Source: Arthonia radiata
Taxonomy: Eukaryota > Ascomycota > Arthoniomycetes > Arthoniales > Arthoniaceae
Assembly: GCA_002989075.1 (NCBI GenBank)
Contig: PSQN01000004.1
Location: 1,426,001 to 1,490,000 of the forward strand
Length of the DNA: 64,000 bases
Reading direction: 5' to 3'
The notes below the pieces were generated by a model. The model had not been told where the DNA came from. It worked only from the letters and a program-made list of their open reading frames with translations, and made no database searches. A program made the translations under genes and the position numbers. Shown here piece after piece: positions 10,576 to 21,839 of the stretch (positions are counted from its first letter, which is position 1; each line of letters starts with the position of its first letter).

Positions 10576-12068
10576 ATGACCTTTGCGAGACACCTTGCGC
10601 TGCGAAGCGGTATGAGTCTTCAGCATCTCGGAAGCCATATGAAGGCATTCTGACTGAGATTTTAAAGCTACGCGATCCATTCGCTCGCGTAGATTGCCGC
10701 AGATTGTACGCCGTGGCCTGGCTTCAGAAGCTGCGCCTGAGTCCAGCGCAACGCAGGAGTACGATCCGACCTATCCATCGCTTTTCGCGCAGGCACAAGA
10801 GCAGAATGGTCAAGCGGAAAATCTCATGCAAGCTTATTACAATAAGAACACCCTCCGTATGTTCTTTCGAACGTGACAAATCTTCGGCGTGCGCTGATCT
10901 CTTCACAGTACACACTACCGCCAAGCTCGGCTCAGAATTAGAGCCACATTATAAACCGAATGATGTATTCGTGGATCCTCCTCTACCGTCTGAAATAAAT
11001 GTTGAACAACTCATCGCATCCCAAACACACTTCGGCCACTCCACATCCCTCTGGCATCCTGCCAACTCACGGTATATTTTTGGTGTACGAGAAGGCATTC
11101 ATATTATTTCATCAGACATCACAGCAGCTCATCTTCGGCGAGCTGGCAAGATAGTTTCCGGCGTCGCCGAACGAGCAGGGACCATACTATTTGTCGGTAC
11201 GCGAAGAGGGCAGGAGCGCATGGTCGTAAAGGCCGCACAGCTGGCTGGAGCCTGCTATCAGTTCGACCGATGGATCCCTGGCACCATCACAAATGGACAG
11301 CATATCCTCAGCAAGAGTACAGCCAAGGTCGTAGACGAGTTCGATCAAGAAGTTGAGGGCTTCGATAGCCAGCTTGCAGAGCTGCCGGTGCTGAAACCAG
11401 ATCTGATCGTTTGCTTAAACCCACTGGAGAACTACATCATGCTCCACGAGTGTGGTCTTGCCAACATTCCAACTATCGGCATTGTCGACACAGATACGAA
11501 TCCCACATGGGTCACTTATCCCATACCCGCCAACGACGACAGCTTGCGGTCAGTCGCCCTGATTGCGCTCGCGCTCGGTAAGGCAGGTCAGCAGGGCCAG
11601 CAAACACGGTTGCAGGCGGCTCAGCAAGGGCGGATCACGTACTTGCCGCCAGTAAGCTTGCAGCGGAAACAGACGGACGAGGAAGGGCAGCCAAAAAAGG
11701 GCGTTGAGGACGAGAGCGACGCGTCTGCGGGCTTGGAGGAACCTCCACGAATGGGCCAGGGCACGAACTTCTTTGAAGCAGGCATGAGCCCACGCGGCGG
11801 TGGTACCGTGCTCGATGGCTCGACCGTTCGCCAGACTGGGTCAGACGTGCCTTCAGCCGAAGAGGCTGCTTCTGCAGAAACAAGAGCGACGCCAGGCAAG
11901 GGCGTCAGCTACGCAAGTGATCGAGACTTTGGAGCCAACATTGACGCGGATACTGCGGCGAGTCCCATGACACGAGATCCTGCTGGATCACAGGGGACCC
12001 CGGCTCCGGGTAGAGAGATGAAGAAAGAAGACAGCGCGCTTGAAGAGGGTAGCTCGCAGGTTCGGTGA
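10576..12068 (+). CDS. mrp4: Mitochondrial small-subunit ribosomal protein uS2m
   Basis: Three exons (10576-10609, 10668-10856, 10909-12068) give 460 residues. The N-terminus is a textbook mitochondrial targeting sequence: Arg/Ala/Ser-rich, without acidic residues for about 30 residues. The uS2 fold follows, with FGHSTSLWHPANSRYIFGVREG (opening helix and strand), ILFVGTRRGQ, CYQFDRWIPGTITNG, PDLIVCLNP and IPTIGIVDTDTNPTWVTYPIPANDDS, all hallmarks of bacterial S2 and yeast Mrp4. Residues from about 320 on form an acidic, Gly/Gln-rich extension not found in bacterial S2. It acts in the mitoribosome small subunit. Intron 1 uses an AAAG acceptor, chosen because it alone joins the presequence in frame. 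Confidence 0.93.
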
Positions 12069-12393
12069 AAGCACTCGCAACCTATCTATATATGCATATT
12101 CACATAGCGGCATACAGCGTGGCATCATGATATGCTGCCTATAGAGTATCACCCTATATCCTGTGGGCTCTTCCCAACAGATGTTCAATAAGCATGCTGA
12201 TTTTGGCGCAAGAAAAGTGCAATGAGAACCTTTGTGACACCGCCAGATCACGACCTCGAATGCACCACTCACCCAGATCAAATCTCGACTTCATTCTTCA
12301 AACATGAGGTGATAAGTATTCGTAAGCGGCGTTGGCTCATGAAAACATACGGGGCGTACCAAGACACCTGTCAGCCGGTCATTGACGGCCAGA
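12069..12393. other. Intergenic, 0.33 kb
   Basis: This is the 3' region of uS2m and the short promoter of the carrier gene. The two genes are on the same strand. Nothing else was seen. Confidence 0.6.
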
Positions 12394-13693
12394 ATGACCA
12401 CCACTGAGCTCTCTGAGCTACCTGAGACTCCTACAACAGGTAATCCGAAGCAAGTCGCCAAAGATTTATTTTCTGGAGCCTGCGGTGGCATCGCTCAAGT
12501 GCTCATAGGTATGTAAGGGTCTACATTGAGAACCATAAAACTATTTTCGCCTCTGAGTCTTAAGACATGCTTTTTGGAGACTGCACATAATAAATACACA
12601 CGATCATTAAGCATTGCTTATCGACAAATCGCAATGGAGCACGCGTATGCTGATCAATCGAATTACTGACAACGCCTAGGCCAACCCTTCGGTACGAGAC
12701 ACCATCCCTTCCCCTCCCACCACCCAACGCTTTCTAACCCCCACAGACATAATAAAAGTCCGCCTCCAAACCTCCACCGTCCCCTCTACGGCCCTCAACA
12801 CCGCCCGCAATATCTACACCCAGGAAGGACCCCGCGCCTTCTACAAAGGCACCCTCACCCCCCTCATCGGCATTGGCGCTTGCGTCTCCGTCCAATTCGG
12901 TGGCTTTCACTATGCGCGCCGCTTCTTCGAACACAGAAACAACTCAACTGCCGCTCTCTCTCTACCTCAATATTATGCCTCTGGCGCCTTTGCAGGTGTG
13001 ACGAACTCCGTGCTCTCCGGCCCGATCGAACATGTAAGGATTCGCATGCAGACGCAACCGCATACGCAACGTATCTACGCGGGCCCACTCGATTGCATAC
13101 GCACGCTTGTGCGACACGGTGGCGTCTCCGGTCTATTTCGTGGTCAGGCCGTCAACGTGCTGAGGGAAGCTCAAGCCTACGGCGTCTGGTTCCTAACCTA
13201 CGAATGGCTCATGGCGCAGGACGTCGCGCGGCGGAATCTTGAATTCAGGAAAGAAGTGGAAGCCTACAGACTCGCCTTCTACGGCGGCTTAGCGGGCGAA
13301 ATGCTCTGGCTGAGTAGCTATCCCTTCGATGTCATCAAGTCAAAGATGCAAGCGGATGGGCTTGGGGCCCCGAGATACGTAGTGCAGAGCACGGCAGGGC
13401 AAGTGGCGTCAGCGGCCGCGGCGGGTACGCCTGGGCAAGCAGGGCTGGGGAAGGCCGAGATGGCGGAGAAGGTGTTGAGCCAGCAGCGGTATCCGACTAT
13501 GCGAGATGCGTTCAAGCAGACGTGGCGAGAGGAAGGTGCAAGAGGCTTCTGGAGGGGTATTGGGCCGACGTTGACGAGGGCTATGCCTGTCAGTGCGGCG
13601 ACGTTTGTTGTGTGAGTGGACCGACTGTGTTTCCGGTGGTGGGAAGGTGCTAACAAAAATAGGGCGGAGCTGACGCTGAGGATGATATCATGA
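12394..13693 (+). CDS. Mitochondrial carrier, YMC1/carnitine-carrier type
   Basis: Four exons (12394-12508, 12680-12691, 12747-13611, 13663-13693) give 340 residues. All three carrier signatures are present: GQPFDIIKVRLQ (split by splicing), GPIEHVRIRMQ and SYPFDVIKSKMQ, each about 100 residues apart as in the six-helix, three-repeat fold of the inner membrane. The first signature with an N-terminal GQPFD and the second with PIEHVR resemble yeast Ymc1/Ymc2 and carnitine/acylcarnitine carriers. Substrate cannot be told from sequence. An Ala/Gly-rich insert of about 35 residues follows the third signature. Exon 2 is only 12 nt and encodes the QPF of the first signature. The last exon adds AELTLRMIS and needs an intron with a GCTAAC branch point. 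Neighbours on both sides are also mitochondrial. Confidence 0.9.
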
Positions 13694-14004
13694 CCGCAGA
13701 CCATTGTAGAGAGTCGCGCACATAGTTTCAACGTGCGAAGTCGCAGATTGTTGCTTCCGAGGAACACTTTCAACGATAGGGAGGGTTTCAGGGCCACATC
13801 ATCACCCCTTGAGCGGTTTGAGTATTAGCTGGGCTGGCTGAGCAGCAACGATAAAGAGGGGAAGCCAAATGTTGCCGAGCAGCATTCGAGGAGTACCTGA
13901 GAGGAGTTTTCAACAGAAGTGCTATGCAGCTGTGCTCTCACCCTGTTCGTCCTGTAGGGGAAAGGTAGGGGCGTGTATTGGAGAGCTACATAAGACTCTT
14001 GTCA
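13694..14004. other. Intergenic, 0.31 kb, convergent 3' regions
   Basis: This lies between the stops of the carrier gene (+) and the DUF155 gene (-). If the alternative last intron of the DUF155 gene is used, its stop moves to about 13990. No other feature was seen. Confidence 0.55.
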
Positions 14005-15494
14005 CTAGCTAGATCTATCGTCTTTCGCAAGTTCTCTTTGTAGCCATCTATGCATCATGTTTTCGGTGGAATTAGGATCACTGCTCGTCCGCCACTCACC
14101 CTGTATCTTCCAACCTTCAACACCTACCTCAATAGCGATCAAACCAATGATCAGCCATTCCAGTAGCAGGCTGTGGTTCTGACTTAGGTTCTCCCGCAGG
14201 ATCGCGGCAATCTCCTGGGCGTAGTCCATGCGCTCATTGAGCGTCCTGATGCGAACACTGACATCTAACGCCCGACTTACCTTCTCAAAGTACCCTTCTA
14301 GTCCCAGCTCATGCCGGCTGTCCCAGAACAAATCAGGCAGGCGGTCGGTCAGCTCTGTCAGGTTGAGCTGAGCCCGCACAGATAGCAGCTCGCCAGTCTT
14401 CTGCAGCATGAACGCCCGATTGAAAGGCAGACGCGAGCCCTTTGACAGCATTGGTGGGATGTTCTGGGTGTTGGCGAAGTAGTTGTCGAGCAGTGATTCG
14501 AGAACAGAAATCTTTGTGCTACGCGCGAGGCCGGAGGAGAATGCGATCTTAGCAAGAGTGAGGTTCTGACGATGCTCTTGTTGCTCTTCAAGCGTGAGTG
14601 TGGGCAGGGCTGCGTCACCGTCTCCCTCTGGCTTAGCTCCAGCAACGGTTACGTCGTCTCGAGCGTCTGTCGTAGATTGCTTCGTTCCGAGTTTAATGGT
14701 GTCGCCCACGATCGCGCTTTTCGCGCTTTGTGCGTCTTCGTAATAGTCCAAGTCCTCCGTTTCCACAAGCTTTGGGTGAGCGTTGACCGCCGCGTACCTC
14801 AACGCGCCTGCAATAAGTTGCTGTACGCGCTCTTCATCAACGTCCCATGCAACTACGGTGCCAGATGGAAAGATGAATACGTCGCCTAATAGCTCGTCCG
14901 AAGAGGTGTCAACGTCACCGTCCGAGAACGATAGCGAGGGCATCTGAAAGTGGACCACTTGCGGATACAGGTCTGTGCGAAATGGGTCGATGACATAGCC
15001 AGAATTGCGCAGGACGATTGCCACATTCTCGACATTGTATTGCTCGGTCGCGCAGAACGCAGTCACGGTCTGGTCCGTGGGTCAGCCTAGGGAAAGGTAA
15101 TCGCATCTCTGGGCAACCAGGAACATGCCTTCATCTCCTCATCTTGTTTGACAAGTGTTGGCCTGCGGCTCGAAGTAGCATCGGCACCTGCTATTCGTCC
15201 TCGTGTTTGTTCTGCTTCGATTGCGACCCTGCGAAGAGACGCACTGGCCGCAGGCGATCGATGAGGCTTTCTCTTTTGACTTTTGACATCTTGCCCTCCT
15301 TCTTTTCGACGATTTTGCGGAGCCCCAACACCTCTCGAGGCGTGAAAATGAGATATCTGACACCACCCAGGGGTAGTGCTACGCGCGCTGTGAGAAGATG
15401 CAGGCTTGTGGAGCAGACTTCGAGCTCGTATGGAACATGGTGCCCTGGAGACCGATTGTGCTAAACGTGCGGCAAGCTTCGAGTTTTTGATCAT
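14005..15494 (-). CDS. DUF155 protein, RMND1/Rmd1-like, mitochondrial
   Basis: Two exons (15129-15494 and 14005-15069) give 476 residues. Residues 1-40 are Arg/Ser/Ala-rich with few acids, a mitochondrial presequence. The DUF155 domain starts at TVTAFCATEQYN (about residue 123) and includes GDVFIFPSGTVVAWDVDEE, SSGLARSTKISVLESLLDN and ELGLEGYFEKVSRALDVSVRI; it ends in a hydrophobic helix LLLEWLIIGLIAIEVGVE (membrane anchor). Family members (human RMND1, yeast Rmd1/Mrx10) support mitochondrial translation and inner-membrane anchoring. The only join that restores the conserved TAFC start of the domain uses a GC donor (AAG|GCATGT) and a CAG acceptor after a GCTGAC branch point. A further GTGAGT..CATAG intron of 52 nt (about 14038-14089) could replace the last 31 residues; I left it unspliced. 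Confidence 0.88.
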
Positions 15495-16367
15495 TGACGT
15501 GGCCTAACGAGTTGTCTCATCTTCGGTGGAATTGTACTGTGACTTCGAATGACGAAGAGGCAATTGCAGTCTCGCGCCAGGTGGAACAAAATCAGTCAAT
15601 GGCAACGACGCGTTTCGGAGCCGAAGAAGGAGCCTTATATCCGAACCTCGATAATCCAGACCAGCTACCAATGACGCAGGAGATGTGGCTCAGTGATAGG
15701 GGACTACTCGTGCTTTTGTACCTCTGCAGCATCAACAGATATCTGACAAGATGTGGTTGAAGGGGCATTTGATGAATATTAGAAGCTATGTACGACTTCG
15801 GATACTCACGAAGCTGTTTTCATGGTTCTAATAACTCCCTTCAAAAATATTTTTTTTGTACTTTTCTGCTCCATCTGTGTATATTACGCTCCTCTACTGA
15901 GCAGCCTCGCGTCAAGGGTCTGAGACATGATATCAGACAGATTGAACACCATCAGGTGCTCGATGTTCGTGCAATCCAACTCTCAGCCAAGCGCGCGCTT
16001 CGTTCATGGTCGTGATATGGGGAATTGGGCTGGCGGTGGTTAATGTACAATGTCGTGTAAGTAAGAGGCGTGAAAGCGTGGAGATGGGGTCAAGCGGCAT
16101 GTTTGAGTGAGCGTGGAGAGTATATTGAGCGGCTTCTGTCGAGTATGAAAATGAGTGCTTCGATCGTGTTTGATTTCCGAGGCTCGAAAATGCGACAGCT
16201 GGAAACCAGAATTATCGTAAAGCGGAGACGTCATGCAATCATCTATGCATGACAGCGATGTGGTAAAAACATTGAAAGACCTGACCCTGGGTATTCGCCA
16301 AATCCGAGAAAAGACAATATGCTTTTGGTGCGACGCCAAAAACACCAAACAAATCAACGAGCGCCGA
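15495..16367. other. Intergenic, 0.87 kb
   Basis: This is upstream of the DUF155 gene and downstream of dhh1. It has an A/T-rich run (15842-15870, AAAATATTTTTTTT). A short + frame ending at 15760 has an in-frame ATG only for its last 53 codons and no motif, so I do not call it. Confidence 0.55.
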
Positions 16368-17986
16368 CTATGCTTGTGATGGTTGACCTTGCGGTGGCCT
16401 GCCGCGAGGAGCCTGCCCATTCATGGGTCCACCTCGTGCGCCCTGGAAACGCCCACCACGGCCTCTGGGTTGGCCCTGGTAGCCTCCTCGGCTCGGCTGG
16501 CCTTGAGGCTGATTCCGAGCACCGGACTGAGGAGGTGGCTGGCTCGGTGCCGGCTTGGGGATATTCTCGGGGGCGTCGTAGACGTACAGGGATTTCTCGA
16601 TCGTCGCAGGAATGGATTGAATCTCGCAGCCGAGCTCCTGTTCGATCTTGTAGAGGTTGAAGCGATCATCCCAAGTGACCATGTTGATTGCAATACCTAG
16701 GTGGCCATATCGTCCAGAACGGCCAATGCGGTGGAGGTAGGTCTCGGCATGCTTGGGGAAGTCAAAGTTGATGACGACGTTGACAGCTTGAATGTCAATA
16801 CCTCGCGTTAAAAGATCCGAGCAAACGAGGTTGCGACATGCGCCGTTTCTGAAGTCGTGAAACACTCGGTTGCGGTTCTGTTGCTGCATCTTTGCATGTG
16901 AGTAGTAGCATGAGTAACCGAGTTCAGTGATTTTCTTGGCGAGCAACTCGACCCGAGATGTTGAATTGCAAAAGATGATAGATTGGTTGATCTGTAGTTT
17001 AGAGAAGAGAGTGTTGAGACAATGCACCTTCTGGTCCTCGCGCACGAAGGCGTAGTACTGTGTGATACCCTTAAGAGTAAGTTCCTCCATGAGATTGATT
17101 TCGTGTGGCTGTTTCATGTGTTTCTCCTGAAAACTCTTAGCACATCATCGTCGTACATTTTCAATCACATACCTTGAAATCCTTTACCGTGAGTGGAAAG
17201 GTCGCGCTAAATAGCATGATCTGCCGCTCAGGAGCGCAAAGTCTAAGAAGCTGTTCAATGGGAGGAGTGAATTCGGGCGATAGTAATTTGTCGGCCTCGT
17301 CCATGACGAAAGTCGAGCATTGCGACAGATCCGCGATGCCTTTGCTGGCAAGGTCAACGATGCGGCCAGGTGTGCCGACCACAACATGCACGGTCTCGTC
17401 GAGGCGGACAATATCATCTCGTAGACTCGTGCCGCCGGTTGATACCATGATCTGGAGGTCCAGATACTTTCCGAGCGTCTTGCACACCTGCGAATGTTGG
17501 AAACAAAGCTCTCGGGTTGGCACCAATATCAAGGCCTGGATGGCGGAGACGTTGGGATCTATCTTTTCGAGCGTGGGAATAGTGAATGCGCCAGTCTTAC
17601 CCGTTCCGTTCTTTGCTCGGGCAAGGATGTCTCTTCCTGTGAGGGCGACAGGTATTGCAGCTTCTTGGATCGGCGAGGGCTTGTCGAAGCCGGCCTCGTA
17701 TATGCCGGCCATGAGTGGCCTCTTAATGTCCATCTCATCAAACTCGATTCCTTTAGTACCAGTGACATCCTAGGATGGCAAATAAGCTTTGCGATTTCCT
17801 CATGGAATCGCAGTGTGACGAACCTCTGTCTGCGTTCTTGAATCTTTGGGCGGGGCTTTGAGACCTTTCTGCCAATCGTTCGCACCGTCCCTGCAAATTT
17901 CGTCAGTTCGCTGCTATGAGTGAAGCCGCTCGAGTAGCGAACCCTATTGTTGTGGCGGCGAGCTTGTGCGAAAGCCCATCTGCCAT
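16368..17986 (-). CDS. dhh1: ATP-dependent RNA helicase Dhh1 (DDX6 family)
   Basis: Four exons (17943-17986, 17824-17890, 17173-17769, 16368-17126) give 488 residues. Order of helicase motifs: NDWQKGL (N-terminal Dhh1 signature), Q motif GFDKPSPIQ (about 64), Walker A AKNGTGKT (about 92), [16 protein letters not shown] in FVMDEADKL (about 194), SAT in [17 protein letters not shown] and HRIGRSGR (about 370). [28 protein letters not shown] is the Dhh1/DDX6-specific linker. The tail (about 415-488) is Gly/Pro/Gln/Arg-rich. Dhh1 drives decapping and translational repression of mRNA in P-bodies with Pat1 and Edc3. The start is the ATG at 17986, not the more upstream one at 18032: only the former splices in frame through GGG into DGANDWQ. 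Confidence 0.95.
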
Positions 17987-19572
17987 CGTGCAGGAGTTGC
18001 GTCGCTAGCGCTGGATCAATTTTAGCCGCCACGGAGGTTGGTAGAAGCAGCAGTAGCGAAGATAGCAGTCAACAATGAAAACGAAGTGATTGAGCAAGTG
18101 TAGTTTGATTCAGGCTTGGGAGCTTGGCCTGTAATGGGTGATCTATGAGTCGAGATGCTTCTTGTTGGTAGCTTCGTGGTGCGGCGAGCAGGAGAAGCCT
18201 AGCGAAGGAGAAGGTCGGTCGCTGAGGCAGAAGTATTTAATTGACTGTGGGGATTGTATTGCGTGGGAACGTAGTGTGGAGTAATCCAAGAAGCAATGAG
18301 AGCAAGATGAGGTTCAATGAAGTCCAGCCAGGTGAAATGGTCGGAGGGAAATTTCCGGATTGGGAGTCTCGGTATAGAAGTTTACAATCTGCGCTTTGCG
18401 GCTTTCAACTACGCGACGAGTGTCCTTACAGGCGAGGTTCTAGCGAAGCAATAACAACGCGCGCATAGTAAACATCGCACCGTTGTTGTCTCTAGCTATG
18501 CGACCCATGCCCTGGACTTCCTCAACGTAGTCGGTACCTACTTATAGCAGCACGGCAGCAGTGTCGAGCGCATCCAAGCCTGCGCTCTGCGTGGAGGCGT
18601 TCGCCGGCGCGACGAACAGCCTTGCCCAATCGACGCTCAGTTGGTCATTGCTGTTGTCATTGGTTCACAAGCCTGCCAGCGTTGTTAATGATGAACGTTC
18701 GTTCCTGCCTGCGGAGGCCTGCACATTGCGAAGTAGGTATGTTCCATCGAATCACGATGCTACAATGGCAGGCAGATGCTGTGGCCTTAGGTCCTTGCCG
18801 TTGCCGAGCGTCCCAAGCAGTACAAGATGTACATGGGGGTGAGAAAGTAGCATGTAGAAGGGCCTTGAATAGAGATGTTTCCTCTCAGCAATGGTCGAGG
18901 GCGGGTCCCGACGTTGCAAGGGGTGATCGGCGCACTGTATGCCCGGGCTCTCAACCGCCATGCATTGGCTGATCTATCTGCCTGACCCAAATTCAAGTGA
19001 CCGCAGTAGAATCTTGCTCTAAGCCAGATCTCAGTCGTTATAATGGAAGCCGCGAGTGTGCCGCTCGAACATGTGTTTTGGGCTTTTAAGCAGATGTTGT
19101 ATGACTATTGAGTGGGAGGGCTTCGCGGACGGAAAAGGGTTCCAAGGATTCGAATGCCTATAATAGGAAGTGGATGATATGTATAAGAAGCTTGCGCGTT
19201 TCCTGATGACCCTTTTTGGTCTCCTGGAGGGAACGAGACATTTGCAACGCCAGTACACTACTTCTTTTCATCTGTCCTCATACTCACCGGCGGCGACCTG
19301 CTGGGGTTCACCTCGACACGTTTGACTCTCAGCCTCTGCGGTCGCTTTCCAATATCTTGTCTTCCCACCGACCCAGATAGCCAGTAGTGGTTGCCGTCCG
19401 CTGCCCGACCCTACGGAGTCCCACTCGTTTGCGGCTGCATCCGTTTCCCTCTATCGCTCTTGATCGCTTGTGAGCCCACGATTTGACTATAGCACCGCTT
19501 CCGACGCTCTCGTCGCTGTCGAACGCAATGCGGTTTTGATCCCTATTGGACAAAGCCACCGGGACTGCCTCG
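17987..19572. promoter_or_regulatory. 1.6 kb divergent promoter region between dhh1 and the DUF3405 gene
   Basis: Both flanking genes start here and run outward. Long 5' leaders are usual for dhh1 homologs. From about 19260 to 19560 the sequence is C/T-rich, like a leader of the DUF3405 gene. No coding frame has support. Confidence 0.5.
19528..19539 (+). promoter_or_regulatory. Minimal upstream ORF (ATG CGG TTT TGA)
   Basis: A three-codon upstream frame (Met-Arg-Phe-stop) lies 33 nt before the DUF3405 ATG at 19573 in what should be its 5' leader. It could lower translation of the main frame. This is only an inference: the transcript start is unknown. Confidence 0.35.
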
Positions 19573-21839
19573 ATGCGTTCTCTCAACCCTCTCCGCTTGC
19601 TCTCCTCACGGACTGGCCCTTATGAGAAACTACCAGACCATGACGCTCCAAATGGCTCAGCAGCATTCAGCAATCAAAGGGGACGCTTTGGCTTTGCATC
19701 TGGCACAACTCAACGCCTTCGAACGGGCAAGCTCTCCTTTCGAGTCGCCTTCGCTGCGATAGCCCTTATCGTCTTTGTCATCTACCTGGGGAGCTATGCA
19801 TTCAGTGGTGGCGCAGAAGAGGAAAATGTTATAGCAGAGGACGAGACCAGCGCGGAAGAGCATGCAAACACCCGGTATTGGGAGGTGTTTCCAAGGTGAG
19901 ATACATTCAGAGGATGCCCCTGATGAGGAAAACGTGTTGTTTGCTAACTAGCTTAAGATTGAATGGGTATTATAACGGTGTCAAGACGATTGTACGATGG
20001 CAAGATTGGATACCTGACGAACTACAAAGAGATTACTGGGGTTATATGAATGAGAAATACCCCTCAAGCCCCAAAAATCCTCTCAACCAGCGGTCCACGA
20101 GTGGAAATAACCTACCTTTCCAGCTGTCGCGATACAACCCTTACCCGCCATACAACACGTCAGAATGGCTTGAGGAGTACTATCCCGTGCACGACTGTTT
20201 TCTCGACGAACACGAAAAACAACCAGCTCCAGACATATTCGTCTTTCCCGGGCTACCTCAGAACATGGTCATGCCCTTCTTCGGTTCACATGAGGAGCTT
20301 GGTCTTACGCATGATGTCTGCTTCGAGCGGTTCGGCCGCCTCGGACCTTACGGATACGGTTACAATGCCCAGGAGGGAGGGCTCGGGCTCGGTATGCGAT
20401 CAGAGCAAGAAGGCGCTGAGAGGATGTGGCAGATGCAAGGAAAGGTAGACTATCGCCAAATCGACTGGGGAATGGCTCAAGAAAGGTGCTACGAGAAAAA
20501 CAAGCAGCGCTTCTCCAGCCCCAGTGAACGAGAGTCGTCCTCGATACAGAAGCGACAAAACTATGCGACCAACAGCGCCAGCGCCACGGGGTCTAGGAAG
20601 AAGCTTCCCAGGACAGCCTACGTTCTCAGAACGTACACAGGGTTTGAATACACTGCGCACGAGATTCTGGCTCTGCGAGCTATGATCAACGAGCTCTCCT
20701 TGAAGTCGGGCGGAGAATATGATGTCCACCTGCTACTTCACGTCAAAGATGACACAATTCCGATTTGGACATCCAAGGAGGTGTACCAGAAGGTCATCGA
20801 AGAGAACATACCGCCGGAGTTCTGGGGCATCACAACGTTGTGGTCTGTCCAACAGATGCGGCTGTACTACCCAGGTCCGTTCGGTGAGCCACCAGCCAAC
20901 ATCGCTGGTCAGGAAATTCACGGCGTCTACCGAAGCGCACACTTTGCGCTGCAGTGGTTTGCGCAAGAGCATCAAGAGTATGACTACATTTGGAATTGGG
21001 AGATGGACATTCGCTACTCTGGCCACTACTATGAGTTCCACAACAACGTGGGCGAATGGGCCAAGCAACAGCCCCGAAGAGGTCTTTGGGAGCGAAACGA
21101 GAAATTCTGGATTCCTGCGTACCACGGGAGCTGGCATAATTACACCAGATTCGTCGACAAGGAAACCCTGGACATGGGCGGTCTGCCTGTGTGGGGACCA
21201 GTCTCATTCCCAAATAGCGGCATGCTCGAATCCCCTCCCGAGAACTCCCCACCAAGAAGCTATTTCGACGACAACTTTGAATGGGGTGTTGGCGAGGAGG
21301 CCGACATCATCACCTTCAACCCTATTTTCGACCCCGGCAAAACCAATTGGGTCTTTCGCAAGGATATTTCTGGATATGATCTGAACTTACCCATCCCGCC
21401 ACGGCGATGCGCAATTATCACAGTTGCTCGACTTTCACGGAGGCTGCTGGATATGATGCACGAGGAGACATACATTGGCAAGCATTCCGCCTTCCCAGAA
21501 ATGTGGCCTCCAACGGTCGCCCTTCACCATGGATTCAAAGCTGTTTACATCCCACACCCGGTGTACTTCGACCGGAAGTGGCCGCTTGATTACATGGACC
21601 AAGTGTTCAACTACCCCGAGAACAAGATTAATTCGCCGTTCGGCTGGGGTGAGCACAATTGGCTGGGCAGCAGCTTCTACTATAACTCAGGGTTCTCAGG
21701 AGCATTGTGGAGAAGATGGTTGGGTGAGCGTGAGAACGACGAAGGTGGCGCGAGTGCCGAAATTGAAGGGTCGGGTCGGATGTGTTTGCGGTCGACTCTA
21801 CACCATCCCATCAAGAACGAAAACATGCCTGAGTCATGA
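19573..21839 (+). CDS. DUF3405 family type II membrane protein (glycosyltransferase-like)
   Basis: Two exons (19573-19895 and 19958-21839) give 734 residues. A cytoplasmic polar segment is followed by one transmembrane helix (about 55-77) and a large luminal part, the layout of Golgi type II enzymes. After the splice, GYYNGVKTIVRWQDWIPDE begins the DUF3405 domain. It includes TAYVLRTYTGFEYT, a WNWEMDIRYSGHYYEF stretch with an acidic DxR-like site, ARLSRRLLDMMHEE and a C-terminal GHxxWLGSSFYYN-type motif. DUF3405 proteins are fungal, with presumed glycosyltransferase fold and unknown substrate. The first open codon of the longer frame is TTG, so the ATG at 19573 is the start. The splice restores VFPRLNGYYNG. 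Confidence 0.88.

Noticed and set aside
15494-15760. 88-codon forward frame upstream of the DUF155 gene
   Set aside because: Starts at TTG, overlaps the promoter side of DUF155 and has no motif; only 53 codons follow its first in-frame ATG.
17559-18032. Alternative dhh1 start at 18032
   Set aside because: This frame cannot join to NDWQKGL in phase; the ATG at 17986 can.
20719-21384. 221-codon forward frame inside the DUF3405 gene
   Set aside because: Alternate frame of the DUF3405 coding exon with no motif of its own.
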